From Silicimonas sp. (GTDB lineage: Bacteria > Pseudomonadota > Alphaproteobacteria > Rhodobacterales > Rhodobacteraceae): a DNA stretch of 64,000 nt. This document shows, piece after piece, positions 48,024 through 56,863 of this stretch. Every line of letters starts with the position of its first letter. Positions within the stretch are counted from its first letter, which is position 1. The notes beneath the pieces are model-generated. The model saw only the letters and a list, made by a program, of their open reading frames with translations. It had not been told where the DNA came from and did no database searches. The stretch is from the NCBI GenBank assembly GCA_022826205.1, contig JAJDVJ010000163.1:1-64000 (forward strand), in the 5' to 3' direction. The translations under genes and the position numbers were made by a program.

Positions 48024-48091
48024 ATCAAGAACGACGATGCGTTGTCCGCAACGACGTGGGTAAAGGCTTGGGTGGCCTCACGCAAGCGATT

Positions 48092-48418
48092 TCACGAATC
48101 GTCGTCTTCGGTAGGCACATCCGCGATTTCATCAAGCGAGACATTGGAGTCGTCATCATCGTCTTCGAGAACTTCGTCTTCCAGACTGACGTCCGAATCG
48201 TCATCGTCTTCCTCAAGCACGATATTCTCGTCCTCGAATTCGGTCGCGCCTTTTGCCGCTTCCTTATCCTCTTCAGCCGCAATGCGCTTTGCCTTGTCCA
48301 CGTCAAGGACGATCGGCTCGCCCGTATACGGGCTGACGACCGGATCCCTGTTGAGGTCATAGAACCTCTTGCCGGTGGTCGGGCAAACCCGCTTGGTGCC
48401 CCATTCTTCCTTGGGCAT
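48092..48418 (-). CDS. TIGR02300 family protein (FYDLN acid domain)
   Basis: The 108-residue protein starts MPKEEWGTKRVCPTTGKRFY, followed by DLNRDPVVSPYTG, the diagnostic FYDLN signature of this alphaproteobacterial family. An extremely acidic tail follows. The tail contains an internal near-duplication: EEDDDDSDVSLEDEVL and EDDDDDSNVSLDEI. The single visible Cys plus TTGKRFYDLN resembles a degenerate zinc-ribbon. Function is unknown for the family. In related genomes it precedes tRNA-Ala and aroA; here the tRNA follows, but aroA is about 5 kb away. Confidence 0.92.
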   Translation of the reverse strand: MPKEEWGTKRVCPTTGKRFYDLNRDPVVSPYTGEPIVLDVDKAKRIAAEEDKEAAKGATEFEDENIVLEEDDDDSDVSLEDEVLEDDDDDSNVSLDEIADVPTEDDDS

Positions 48419-48735
48419 GTCCGCCTCATATCCTGAATGTTCCTAGGAATCGCGCGCGACGTGCCACAATGCCCCGGTTCTGTCAAAGGGATTCGCTGCA
48501 CTGACTACGACTTTATTGTGCCAAGGCCCGTTGATGCCGGACTCCGGCAGGACGCAAAGGCCTGATGCTTGTCACTTGCACACGGTATCATCAGCGCCTT
48601 TCGCGTGGTCGCGCTCCATCGGTGGTTCTCGTGTCTGCATGCGCAGTCTGGCCGCTGAATGGCAATTGGATTGAAGTGGCGATTCGCGCGATGACTAGAC
48701 CGAAATTTCCATGTCATCCGACAGATTGCCACCAG
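48419..48735. other. Gap between ceramidase-like gene and TIGR02300 gene
   Basis: These 317 bases between two minus-strand genes carry no supported gene. They should contain the promoter of the TIGR02300-tRNA unit. I see no clear promoter or terminator. Confidence 0.5.
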
Positions 48736-49437
48736 TCACAATTCGGGATTGTGTCGGCCCGGCGGCATGTGGACAACCAATGCCTGGAGCAACAATCCCA
48801 CCATAAGGCCGTTGAGAAGGTGCCACAGGAAGTGCGTGCCGACACCACCTGTCGCCGCACAGACCTGCAGGTCGATTGTCCGAAAGACAAGCGATAGGAA
48901 AAAGACCAGAGTCGCACCGGCTACAAGCCCGCATGCAGGGTGCTGACGCGCAAATGCAATGCCTGCGAATACGGTGAGGGCGATCAACGCCGGCAGGTAT
49001 TGGAGCGATCCGTTGAGGCGCATTGGAGCAGGATCCGCGCCGGTCGTCACGCTTTGCCCACCAATCCAGATGGCTATGCAGGTTGCTACTGCGGCAATCA
49101 CAGCAATCCGGGCAGTGCGGACGACATTCTGTCCCGTCGTCCTCCAGATGACCGCAAGTACATAGAGAGTGACGAAACTCCAGATCGGGATAACGTCAGC
49201 GAGTTCTGCCGCCGGGCTTGCCAACGTGTGGAAGAGGAAGGATCCAATTCCTATGCAACCGCCGAGTGCGATAAGCAGGAGTTCCAAGAGGTCACGCCTT
49301 TCTCGGCCCATTGCCACTGGCAATGCATATGCGGCGGCAAGCAAGAAGGCGGCATTGCTGACGGCATTTACGGGTTCGTCCCAGAAACCTGGCGCAGTGC
49401 GCTCGCAATACAGGTCGATGAACCGCGGGCTGAGCAT
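48736..49437 (-). CDS. Ceramidase-domain (CREST superfamily) membrane protein
   Basis: The 233-residue protein has about seven predicted membrane helices. Motifs match alkaline ceramidase/CREST hydrolases: DLYCERTAPGFWDEPVNAVSNAAF, SFLFHTLASPAAELADVIPI with the His and Asp, and the C-terminal THFLWHLLNG with two metal-binding His. The superfamily uses Zn to cleave amides or esters of membrane lipids. ATG 49437 matches the family start; the frame continues upstream to 49641 without resemblance. It is divergent from the metallopeptidase gene. The substrate is inferred only at family level. Confidence 0.85.
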   Translation of the reverse strand: MLSPRFIDLYCERTAPGFWDEPVNAVSNAAFLLAAAYALPVAMGRERRDLLELLLIALGGCIGIGSFLFHTLASPAAELADVIPIWSFVTLYVLAVIWRTTGQNVVRTARIAVIAAVATCIAIWIGGQSVTTGADPAPMRLNGSLQYLPALIALTVFAGIAFARQHPACGLVAGATLVFFLSLVFRTIDLQVCAATGGVGTHFLWHLLNGLMVGLLLQALVVHMPPGRHNPEL

Positions 49438-49899
49438 GGAAGCTTCCCTACGCATGGCATCGCGCCGCATCAAGTTGGTACGGCCAAAATGGAATGCTTC
49501 CGGCGACTTGCCCTCCGCCGCGGGCTCGGCCTCAATTCCAGGTGGCAGCTCCAGCCGCAAACGTGCATGCCCCTTGGAAAAAAAAATGCCAGTTTGCAGC
49601 CAATGAGACCTGTCCGAGAAACGCAGGTCGCCGACGTGCAAGCGGAACCAAGGAAAATTCCTTTGGAACTGCGGACTTCCGGTTCCCCGGCAAGGATCCA
49701 GTGAACCTGCACGGCACGAAATCGAGGTCAGTGCGATGCAGGCGTGCCAAGACTCCCGGAGGGTTGAAGATCGGCTTTTGAATTGACGCCTTGGCTTGCC
49801 AGGGCTGACATGCCGTGACGAATTCGCATTGTTCGGGCCAGCCTGTCATGGCACGGTAGCGCCAAGATGCAGGCGGTGCGCCAGGCAGGCAAGAAGCAA
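49438..49899. other. Intergenic region between divergent ceramidase-like and YgjP-like genes
   Basis: This stretch of about 460 bases holds the divergent promoters. No gene, repeat or terminator is evident. A run of A residues at about 49579-49586 is the only low-complexity element. Confidence 0.5.
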
Positions 49900-50592
49900 A
49901 TGGGATATTTTGGCCTTGAATCGGTGCCTGGCACGCAGATCGATGTGCGGAGGTCTGCGCGAGCTCGCCGATTGAGCCTAAGGGTGTCGAATCTTGACGG
50001 TCGCGTGACACTGACGATGCCGGCAGGCATGAATTTGCGCGCAGCACGAGAATTTGCCGAAGAGAAGGCCAAGTGGATTGCGAGTGCGGTCGCAAGACTG
50101 CCGTGCCCGACGCTGGTTGACGTCGGAGTGGAGATTCCGGTCGAAGGCGAGATGCGCATGATTGTGGCAGGGGCTGAGGCGACTGCAAAGCTTGCGGATG
50201 GCGCAATCAAAGTCCCTGCAGATTCTGCTGCACCTGCAGCGAAGGCGCTTCTGCAGGAGCTTGCCCACGAGCGCCTGACCTCCGCAGCGCAACGATACTC
50301 CCGTGCGATCGGAAGAGATTTTCGGCGGTTGACGCTCAAGGACACGCGTTCCCGTTGGGGTTCGTGCTCCGAGAAGGGCAATCTGATGTTTTCGTGGCGC
50401 CTGATTCTGGCGCCGCCAAGCGTGCTCGACTATGTCGCCGCCCACGAGGTCACGCATCTCAGGCATATGGACCATTCGCGCGCCTTTTGGAACTTGGTCA
50501 GGGCAGTCTGTCCCGAGTACCAGACATCTCGCAACTGGCTGAGGCGAGAAGGCGCAGGTCTTCACCGGTATCGATTCAGTCCCGACGATTGA
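49900..50592 (+). CDS. YgjP-like (DUF45/M48-type) metallopeptidase domain protein
   Basis: The 230-residue protein opens with RRSARARRLSLRVSNLDGRV, typical of the YgjP family. It contains DTRSRWGSCSEKGNLMFSWRL and the zinc motif HEVTHLRHMDHSRAFW (HExxH with a third His). A proteolytic role is assumed but little is known. ATG 49900 fits the family N-terminus; ATG 49867 would add 11 residues and has an equally weak ribosome site. The GntR regulator follows after 31 bp on the same strand. Confidence 0.88.
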   Translation: MGYFGLESVPGTQIDVRRSARARRLSLRVSNLDGRVTLTMPAGMNLRAAREFAEEKAKWIASAVARLPCPTLVDVGVEIPVEGEMRMIVAGAEATAKLADGAIKVPADSAAPAAKALLQELAHERLTSAAQRYSRAIGRDFRRLTLKDTRSRWGSCSEKGNLMFSWRLILAPPSVLDYVAAHEVTHLRHMDHSRAFWNLVRAVCPEYQTSRNWLRREGAGLHRYRFSPDD

Positions 50593-50623
50593 CGCAGAAC
50601 TTCCTTTGTGATCACAATCCGGC

Positions 50624-51268
50624 ATGCAGGCGAGGCCGAACGAACCGCCGATTGCCGCCCATGAGCGCGTCTACCGGACCCTTAGGTCTCGGATCATGCA
50701 TGGTGAAATGGTGCCGGGATCAGCGCTGACGTTGCGGGGCATCGGACAGGAATTCGGGACGTCGATGACGCCTGCGCGCGAGGCAGCACGCCGCCTGGTG
50801 GCGGAAGGCGCCCTGACGATGTCCGTGTCGGGCCGCATCTCGACCCCTGAGCTTGCCAACGACCGGATAGAGGAGCTGGCGTCCCTTCGCGGCCTGCTGG
50901 AAACCGAACTCGCCGTCCGCGCCCTGCCGCGTGCGCACTTGGCCCTGATTGAACGCCTGACTGCGATCAACAGCACGGTTGCGGAGGCGATCAGGAGGGG
51001 AGATGCAGTCGCCTACATTCGCACGAACCTGGAGTTCCACCGGACGCTCTACCTTCGTGCCCAAGCTCCGGCGATGCTGGCCTTGGTTGAAACGGTCTGG
51101 CTTCAGCTTGGGCCGACGATGCGCAAGCTGTACGGCCGCATGCGGCAGGGCAGGCCACCGGACAGCCATCGCCTGATACTGGCGGCGCTGCGCAACAGGG
51201 AGGAGGCGGCGCTGCGCGTGGCCGTCAGGACGGACGTGACCAAGGGCCTGAGACTCCTCATGACTTGA
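50624..51268 (+). CDS. GntR-family (FadR/FCD type) transcriptional regulator
   Basis: The 214-residue regulator has a winged HTH (HERVYRTLRSRIMHGEMVPG, TLRGIGQEFGTSMTPAREAA) followed by an all-helical FCD ligand domain. The domain contains RGLLETELAVRALP, NLEFHRTLYLRAQ with a metal-binding His, and a C-terminal SHRLILAALRNREEAALR with another. Such regulators respond to small carboxylic acids. It may control the dioxygenase-like gene 231 bp downstream or the metallopeptidase upstream. Confidence 0.9.
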   Translation: MQARPNEPPIAAHERVYRTLRSRIMHGEMVPGSALTLRGIGQEFGTSMTPAREAARRLVAEGALTMSVSGRISTPELANDRIEELASLRGLLETELAVRALPRAHLALIERLTAINSTVAEAIRRGDAVAYIRTNLEFHRTLYLRAQAPAMLALVETVWLQLGPTMRKLYGRMRQGRPPDSHRLILAALRNREEAALRVAVRTDVTKGLRLLMT

Positions 51269-51499
51269 AGGTGTCATGTTGTACGGGCTGAACTGGGTTC
51301 GCGTCCTGAAGCGGCCAGATCTGGAATTGGATCGCGCTGCATGTTTCGCCGCCCGATGGCAGATGTCGGGACCTTTGCGGGTCCGCGTGGACGCACCCAT
51401 CAAGGCAGCGTCTGCCGTATCATGGAACGTTCTTCACGCAAAGCCTTGTTCGCCCATGGACGACCTATATGCTCGTGCCGAGCACAGGGAGAGGAGCCC

Positions 51500-52693
51500 A
51501 TGGACGAAGAGACATTGGCGGCAGATCTTCGGGAGCGGGTATGGCTCGGCGAAGGGGCTGGGTCATTTGCGAGTTTCTGCGCGCAAGTGTCGGAGACGGC
51601 AAATCTTGGCGACTGGCCCGAGGCAGTGGCGATCGAATGCAACGTGCCGATCTATGAAGGGTCGCGTGTGCGGGCAGCGGCGGCTGATTCCGCCCGGTCT
51701 ATCGACATCATGTCCGAATGGAACGCTGTCCTTGATTCTGGCCCGGGCATAATCGTCATTCGTGGCGGCATGGCAGGCACCGAAATTGTCGATGAGGCCA
51801 CGGAGATCTTCGAACGCATCATTGATGACGAGCGGGCCAGCGGTACGGGCGGTGGGGATCACTTTGCGAAGCCCGGAGCGAATGACCGGGTCTGGAACGC
51901 GGCGCAAAAGCATTGCTTGGCCAGCCCCGCGAATTTCCTGCGCTACTACGCGTCGGACGCAATTGCGCTGGCGGCCCGGGCATGGCTGGGGAGGGGCTAT
52001 CAGCTGACGGCACAGGTCAACCGAGTGAACCCGGGCGGTGCAGCGCAGACTGCGCACCGGGACTATCATCTGGGCTTCATGAACGCTGATCAACTGGCGA
52101 CATATCCGATCCAGGCGCACGAGTTTTCTCCCCGCCTGACGCTCCAGGGGGCAATCGCGCATTGCGACATGCCTGTGGAGAGCGGCCCGACGATGCTTCT
52201 GCCGTATTCGCAGCGCTTCACCGAGGGATACGTGGCTTTCGGTCGGCAGGAGTTTCAGGAATTCTTCGCCAAAGCCCATGTGCAACTGCCGCTTGAGAAG
52301 GGCGATCTCCTGTTCTTCAACCCGGCGGTCATGCACGGTGCCGGCACGAACCGGTCACACGACATTCGACGGATGGCGAATCTCCTGCAGATCGGATCCG
52401 CCTTCGGACGATCGATCGAAGCCGTGAACCGGTCGGCAATGTCCGTGGCGCTCTATCCGGTGATGGCAGAGGCCCACGCGTCCGGATCGTTGACGTGGAT
52501 GGAAGTCCAGAATGCCATTGCCGCTTCCGCCGAGGGCTACGCGTTTCCGACGAACCTGGACCGCGACCCGCCCGTGGACGGCCTCATACCGAAGAGCCAG
52601 GCAGAACTGATGGCGGCGGCGCTGGAGCGAGGAGCATCTGCAGATGACTGGGAAGCAGAGGTTGCGGCGATGGACCAGCGACGAATTCCCTGA
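51500..52693 (+). CDS. Phytanoyl-CoA dioxygenase (PhyH) family protein
   Basis: The 397-residue protein has the Fe(II)/2-oxoglutarate double-stranded beta-helix fold. The iron-binding HxD is in QTAHRDYHLGFM, and the distal His is probably in PAVMHGAGTNRSHDIRRMAN, where the following Arg would hold 2-oxoglutarate. The protein is longer than typical PhyH enzymes (about 270-300), with an extra N-terminal region and a helical C-terminal extension. ATG 51500 has an AGGGAGAGGAG site just upstream. The substrate is unknown; family members hydroxylate lipids, amino acids or secondary metabolites. Confidence 0.85.
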   Translation: MDEETLAADLRERVWLGEGAGSFASFCAQVSETANLGDWPEAVAIECNVPIYEGSRVRAAAADSARSIDIMSEWNAVLDSGPGIIVIRGGMAGTEIVDEATEIFERIIDDERASGTGGGDHFAKPGANDRVWNAAQKHCLASPANFLRYYASDAIALAARAWLGRGYQLTAQVNRVNPGGAAQTAHRDYHLGFMNADQLATYPIQAHEFSPRLTLQGAIAHCDMPVESGPTMLLPYSQRFTEGYVAFGRQEFQEFFAKAHVQLPLEKGDLLFFNPAVMHGAGTNRSHDIRRMANLLQIGSAFGRSIEAVNRSAMSVALYPVMAEAHASGSLTWMEVQNAIAASAEGYAFPTNLDRDPPVDGLIPKSQAELMAAALERGASADDWEAEVAAMDQRRIP

Positions 52694-53273
52694 CCCAGGT
52701 CTTGTCGACTTTGGAGTGAGTGCAGGGAAGTGACGCCTGAGTCATGCAGGTCAGTTCAGGAATTGATGTCAGGAACCCATTTCATTGTATTGGAAACGAC
52801 AGATGCTGATGTCGGCCGGTCCATTGCCATTGCGCCGCACCGTGCAGCACCGGAATTGGCTGAATTGCAGGCAATGGGCAGCGGGTGATCAGGAACGTGC
52901 GCTCCTCCCGCACGTTCCCGAGGCGGCCTTGAATGGTCGGCATGAATGCGTTCGATCAGTGAATCTGGACAACAAGGCCATGATAGCGGCTCAGTTGGCC
53001 AGTCCTGGTTGCTGTGACTTGCAAGTCTGGTCGCCAGCTCATTCGGTCCGATCGGCTGCGCGTGACCGTGGTCGGACGTCTTCCGGGTGGCGTGTTTTGC
53101 CGTTGCACCATGTCCAGATCAGAATTCCGGTCCGGGAGTGCGCCAGAATCGAAAGGGCGGATGGGTGAGAGTACCCGAGCAAGCCCAGTCTTCCGGAAAC
53201 CGCGAGTGACGTGATGTGACTTCCCGGACTGCGACGGCAACGACGCGGAGTGTCCTTGGCCCAACCCAAGTCT
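52694..53273. other. Non-coding stretch between convergent PhyH-like gene and aroA
   Basis: The 580 bases lie between convergent genes and carry no supported CDS. In related genomes aroA is followed by cmk and rpsA, which are absent here. The only clear structure is the 10-bp hairpin at 52892-52918. Confidence 0.55.
52892..52918. repeat. Perfect 10-bp inverted repeat (hairpin)
   Basis: GGAACGTGCG at 52892-52901 and CGCACGTTCC at 52909-52918 form a perfect stem with a 7-base C/T-rich loop. No T-run follows on either strand. It may end transcription in a factor-dependent way between the convergent genes or be a decayed element end. Confidence 0.5.
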
Positions 53274-54605
53274 CTACTGCGCAGGTACGCGGGTGACGAC
53301 TGCCCCGACGTCACCAATGAGATCGAAGAACCTTGGACAGGTCTTGCCGACGCATTCGGGATGATCGAGCCGAACGCCGCTGCCGGCCAGGCCAAGCACC
53401 GACAGTGCCATGGCCATGCGATGGTCATCGCGGGTCTCCAGTTCGGCGAACCGTGGCTTCCCCGGCTGGATTGTCCATCCGTCGGGTCTCTCAGCGACCT
53501 CGATTCCTGCACGACGCAGGGCAGCGGCCATCGCGTCAATGCGATCGCATTCATGATTGCGAATGTGTTCCACACCGGCAATCGAGATCGGGCCGTCAGC
53601 AAAGGGTGACAGGGCAGCAACGGTCAAGGCGATGTCCGAACAGTCGTTCAGATCGAACTGTTGGCTGCCACGGAGCTTCGGCAAATCCGCTGGCCGCGAG
53701 ATTCTGACTTCTTCCGCACCCAGCCAATCGACCTTGCATCCGAGCATTTGAAGTATCTCCAAGAAACGAATGTCTGGCTGAAGGCTGCCTTTGGTGAGAT
53801 TCGGGATCGTGATCACGCCGCCCAGGGCTGCGGGAAGAGCGGAGAAATAGGATGCGGTTGAGGCGTCAGCTTCCACCGAAATGTCGCGGGCCGTGTACCG
53901 GGTCGGCTGTACAATAACTCGCGACAAGTCTGGCGCGGCCTCGACTTCGGCTCCCGCGGCGCTCATGCAATCGATCGTGATATCAACGTATTGACGTTGG
54001 ACGACTTTGCCATCCGTTACAAAGCTCAGCGGCCTGTCGGCTTGGGGTGCGGCCAGCAACAGGCCGCTCAGATACTGGCTGGAAATGTTGCCGGAAACCT
54101 CTGTCTCGGAAGCGGTCAGGCACCCTCCCTGCACCACAACAGGCAGATGGCCGGGGTGACCAAGCGGCTTGATGCTGTTCGGTGCAAGTTGGGCCAGAGC
54201 GTCGAATACGCCATTCATCGGACGGCTCTTCATCTGTTCGCTGGCCGTCAGAGTCCAATTTCCGCCAGCCCCAAGGGCGAGAATGCATGGCAGGAAACGG
54301 GCAATCGTCCCAGCCGACCGAACGTTGATTTCTGTCCCGTCAACAGGTCTCTTGCGACCGATACCCCGGATCGTGACGTCTTCGCCGGTTTCCTCTACCC
54401 CGCACCCAAGGGAACGCGCCGCCTCAATCCCCGCTCTGGTATCGTCGCTTTGCAGAGTGCGGTGGATGGTGGTCGTCCCGTCGCTGACAAGAGCGATCAT
54501 GATTGCCCTGTTGGTGATGCTCTTGCTCGAAGGCACGGTGACACTTCCGTCCAGATCGCCGGAGAACTTCTGGACAGTCACTCTGTTGGTGGAACGTGCG
54601 TGCAT
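53274..54605 (-). CDS. aroA: 3-phosphoshikimate 1-carboxyvinyltransferase (EPSP synthase)
   Basis: The enzyme of about 443 residues joins shikimate 3-phosphate with PEP in aromatic amino acid synthesis. It shows GSVTVPSSKSITNRAIMIAL (substrate-binding Lys-Ser), RSAGTIARFLPCILALGAGG (LxRxxxT-like region), LTASEQMKSRPMNGVFDAL, and the C-terminal IRNHECDRIDAMAAALRRAG and DDHRMAMALSVLGLAGSG. ATG 54605 follows GAGG at 8-nt spacing; the upstream extension to 54704 is not conserved-looking. The order differs from the usual tRNA-Ala-aroA-cmk-rpsA: cmk is missing and tRNA-Ala is 5 kb away. Confidence 0.94.
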   Translation of the reverse strand: MHARSTNRVTVQKFSGDLDGSVTVPSSKSITNRAIMIALVSDGTTTIHRTLQSDDTRAGIEAARSLGCGVEETGEDVTIRGIGRKRPVDGTEINVRSAGTIARFLPCILALGAGGNWTLTASEQMKSRPMNGVFDALAQLAPNSIKPLGHPGHLPVVVQGGCLTASETEVSGNISSQYLSGLLLAAPQADRPLSFVTDGKVVQRQYVDITIDCMSAAGAEVEAAPDLSRVIVQPTRYTARDISVEADASTASYFSALPAALGGVITIPNLTKGSLQPDIRFLEILQMLGCKVDWLGAEEVRISRPADLPKLRGSQQFDLNDCSDIALTVAALSPFADGPISIAGVEHIRNHECDRIDAMAAALRRAGIEVAERPDGWTIQPGKPRFAELETRDDHRMAMALSVLGLAGSGVRLDHPECVGKTCPRFFDLIGDVGAVVTRVPAQ

Positions 54606-54895
54606 GCGTGGTGCCTCGTCTGGCGAAGGGGAACGACTGGACTGCACATGCGCCCTTGCCGAGGGAAGGACAACCCGCTTCGGCTGCCCGACGGGCCGGT
54701 TCAACCTAAGATCGGGTTCAAGGGTCTCTTGCCGTGCCGTGCAGGAGCCGTGTCTGCGACCTGCTGTTCAAGAGTACCCCAACTGGCGATTGTTGCCCAC
54801 CGGACGCCATGGACGGTCGCGCTATCGCCGATTTGGTCGCGGAGAACCAAGGTCGTCAGCTGACACAGGCAGGTCATGCGGAAAATTGAAAATGC

Positions 54896-55705
54896 TCAGT
54901 TATGCGCTGGACTGATTTCAAAGTCCGGCCTTACGTGAATGCCGTCCTTGATGAGGAAATTCTTGATCTCGGCACAGGGAAAATTGCGCGGAAGGCGCGG
55001 GGAATACAGCATTGAGCTGACAATCGCGGCTGAGGCGCCGGTCCTCAGCACGTCGGCCACGTGTCGGGTCGTTCCCGCGCCGCCAGAGGCGATGACGGGC
55101 ACATTCACCGAGTCGCAGATTGCGTCCATCAATTCGATGTCAAAGCCCGCGTGGGTGCCATCCTGGTCGATGCTGTTGACGCACAATTCGCCTGCACCGA
55201 GATCAACAGCCCGTTTTGCCCAGTCAAGCGCATCCATGCCGGTGAATTCCCGCGCGCCGTCGATGGCGATCTCGAATCCGGTCGGGATTGTCACGCTTCT
55301 CTTGACCCGCTTGACCTGCATGCTGACAACCATGCATTGGCGACCGAATTCCCTGGCCCCGTGCGATATGATTTCGGGATTGCGTACGGCCATTGAATCG
55401 ATGCTTATCTTTTCTGCGCCTGCGCCGAGTACCGCCATCATGTCCGACAGGTCGCGGATGCCACCGCCAACCGTGAAGGGCACAAAGATCCGACCGGCCA
55501 CCATGCGCACCGTACGCAGGTCAATGGGCCGTTTGTCGGAGCTCGCCTTGATGTCATAGAAGATGACTTCGTCGATGCCGTCGTCGTACAAGTCGGAAAT
55601 GACATCAACCGCCGGGCGGATCTCGATGTTGTTCTGGAACTTTCGCGCCTTGGTCACCATTCCGTCAACGACGTCAAGGCATGCAATGATCCGCTTGGTC
55701 AGCAT
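54896..55705 (-). CDS. HisF-like cyclase subunit with Asp130 replaced by Gln
   Basis: The 269-residue TIM barrel is clearly homologous to HisF. The start MLTKRIIACLDVVDGMVTKA keeps catalytic Asp11. VPFTVGGGIRD, AEKISIDSMAVRNPE, NSIDQDGTHAGFDIELM and PVIASGGAGTTRH are also conserved. The ammonia-gate residues Arg5, Glu46 and Lys99 are present. However, the second catalytic acid of HisF (Asp130 in VVAIDAKR) is Gln130 here (VVSMQVKR). The loop after strand 1 and the SSDKRPIDLRTVR segment also differ. True imidazole-glycerol-phosphate synthesis is therefore doubtful; a specialised ammonia-using role, as for WbuZ-type paralogues in surface sugar synthesis, is possible. It overlaps the hisH-like gene. 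Confidence 0.85.
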   Translation of the reverse strand: MLTKRIIACLDVVDGMVTKARKFQNNIEIRPAVDVISDLYDDGIDEVIFYDIKASSDKRPIDLRTVRMVAGRIFVPFTVGGGIRDLSDMMAVLGAGAEKISIDSMAVRNPEIISHGAREFGRQCMVVSMQVKRVKRSVTIPTGFEIAIDGAREFTGMDALDWAKRAVDLGAGELCVNSIDQDGTHAGFDIELMDAICDSVNVPVIASGGAGTTRHVADVLRTGASAAIVSSMLYSPRLPRNFPCAEIKNFLIKDGIHVRPDFEISPAHN

Positions 55706-56319
55706 TTTGCGCTCTCAACTGCAAAGTTCTTCAGCATTCTCAGGCCGACAGGACCGCTTTTTTCGATGTGGAACTGAGTGGCCCAGACATTGTCCTTGCC
55801 AATGATGGCAATGGAGCGTCCGCCATAGTCGGTCGTGCCGACCACCACGTGTTCATCTTCGGGGAGCGCGTGGTACGAATTGACGAAATAGGTGTAGCAG
55901 CCGCCTTGGATGCCTTCGAAAATCGGATGATCCCGGGCCTTCCGAACCTCGTTCCATCCGATCTGGGGTATACGCACGTCAGCCTCGCAAAACCGGCGCA
56001 CGGTGCCGGGCAGCCAGCCAAGACAGGTGGCGTCGCCCTCTTCGCTGTGTGCAAAGACGACCTGAAGACCGACACATATCCCTAGATAGGGCCGGCGCCT
56101 CTGCATCACGAATTCGCTCATTGGCGCGATCAAGCCCAGCTCGCTCAGCGAGTCCATCGTGGCCCCGGCAGATCCCACTCCGGGCATGACAATCGCATCC
56201 ACGGCTGCAAGGCTCTCGGGAGAGTTGACCATCGCAAAGGGGACGTTGATGGCTGACAAGGCAGCCGCGACGCTTTCCGAATTTCCGGCCCTGTAGTCAA
56301 CGATGCCGATCTTCCGCAT
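55699..56319 (-). CDS. HisH-like glutamine amidotransferase subunit
   Basis: The 206-residue class I glutaminase has the nucleophile Cys82 in YLGICVGLQ, oxyanion-region MPGVGSAGA, and the His184/Glu186 pair in ATQFHIEKSGP, so the catalytic triad is complete. It should release ammonia from glutamine for the HisF-like partner encoded downstream with a 7-base overlap. The usual PHMGWN of HisH reads PQIGWN. ATG 56319 begins the fold (MRKIGIVDYRAGN); upstream extension is rejected. No hisA, hisB or hisI lies nearby, so this is an isolated pair. Confidence 0.9.
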   Translation of the reverse strand: MRKIGIVDYRAGNSESVAAALSAINVPFAMVNSPESLAAVDAIVMPGVGSAGATMDSLSELGLIAPMSEFVMQRRRPYLGICVGLQVVFAHSEEGDATCLGWLPGTVRRFCEADVRIPQIGWNEVRKARDHPIFEGIQGGCYTYFVNSYHALPEDEHVVVGTTDYGGRSIAIIGKDNVWATQFHIEKSGPVGLRMLKNFAVESAKC

Positions 56320-56863
56320 GCGGTGCTCCAAGTTTCGCATAGTGCAGTTGGCCAAACAAAATGCCTGATAGCAAGAGGCCAGGCAGGGCCATGACCGGTC
56401 AGTTTCGGCGCTGTTTAAAAGATGCGCCGTAAGACCCCGTCCTTCAGGGAGGGGAGCAGTCACTGGGGAAGCTACGGAATTGCCAACGGTTTGGTAATTC
56501 CTGACGGGATTGCCGTTACGGCTTGAAGGATTAGAAGAGACTTACTGAGCCAGCGGCGTAGTCTTGGTTGCCCGAGTTCATGAGCATGCGAGTGTGATCC
56601 AGTTCTGGAAACGCCGCCGACCTGCCGAATGTCATGGGAGGCTGTGCAGAGCGGTTCACGAGGCCAGCATGACCGGTCGCTCCAGCCGAGGCCGTTCGCA
56701 ACCGCGATGGTTACGCTCTCGAGCATCGCTCATCGTCCAGAATTCCGAAGCCTGGCAGCCTGTATCGGTCTGGATCGAGTGGCATGACTGTGGACCAGCG
56801 ATGGTTGTCGATCACCGCCGGAGTTGATAGCAGAGCCAATCAAGTTCAGGGGAGTGCGCGCCC
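56320..56863. other. Divergent intergenic region between hisH-like and lldD-like genes
   Basis: The 544-base region contains divergent promoters. Apart from the hairpin at 56435-56454, nothing coding is recognised on either strand. Confidence 0.5.
56435..56454 (+). repeat. Hairpin resembling an IS200/IS605 right end
   Basis: CCCCGTCC-ttca-GGGAGGGG forms an imperfect 8-bp stem with a 4-nt loop. The phrase ccccgtccttcaggg followed by a G-run resembles the hairpins found downstream of tnpB in many IS200/IS605 elements. No tnpB-like coding sequence precedes it here, so at most it is an isolated end. Confidence 0.35.
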
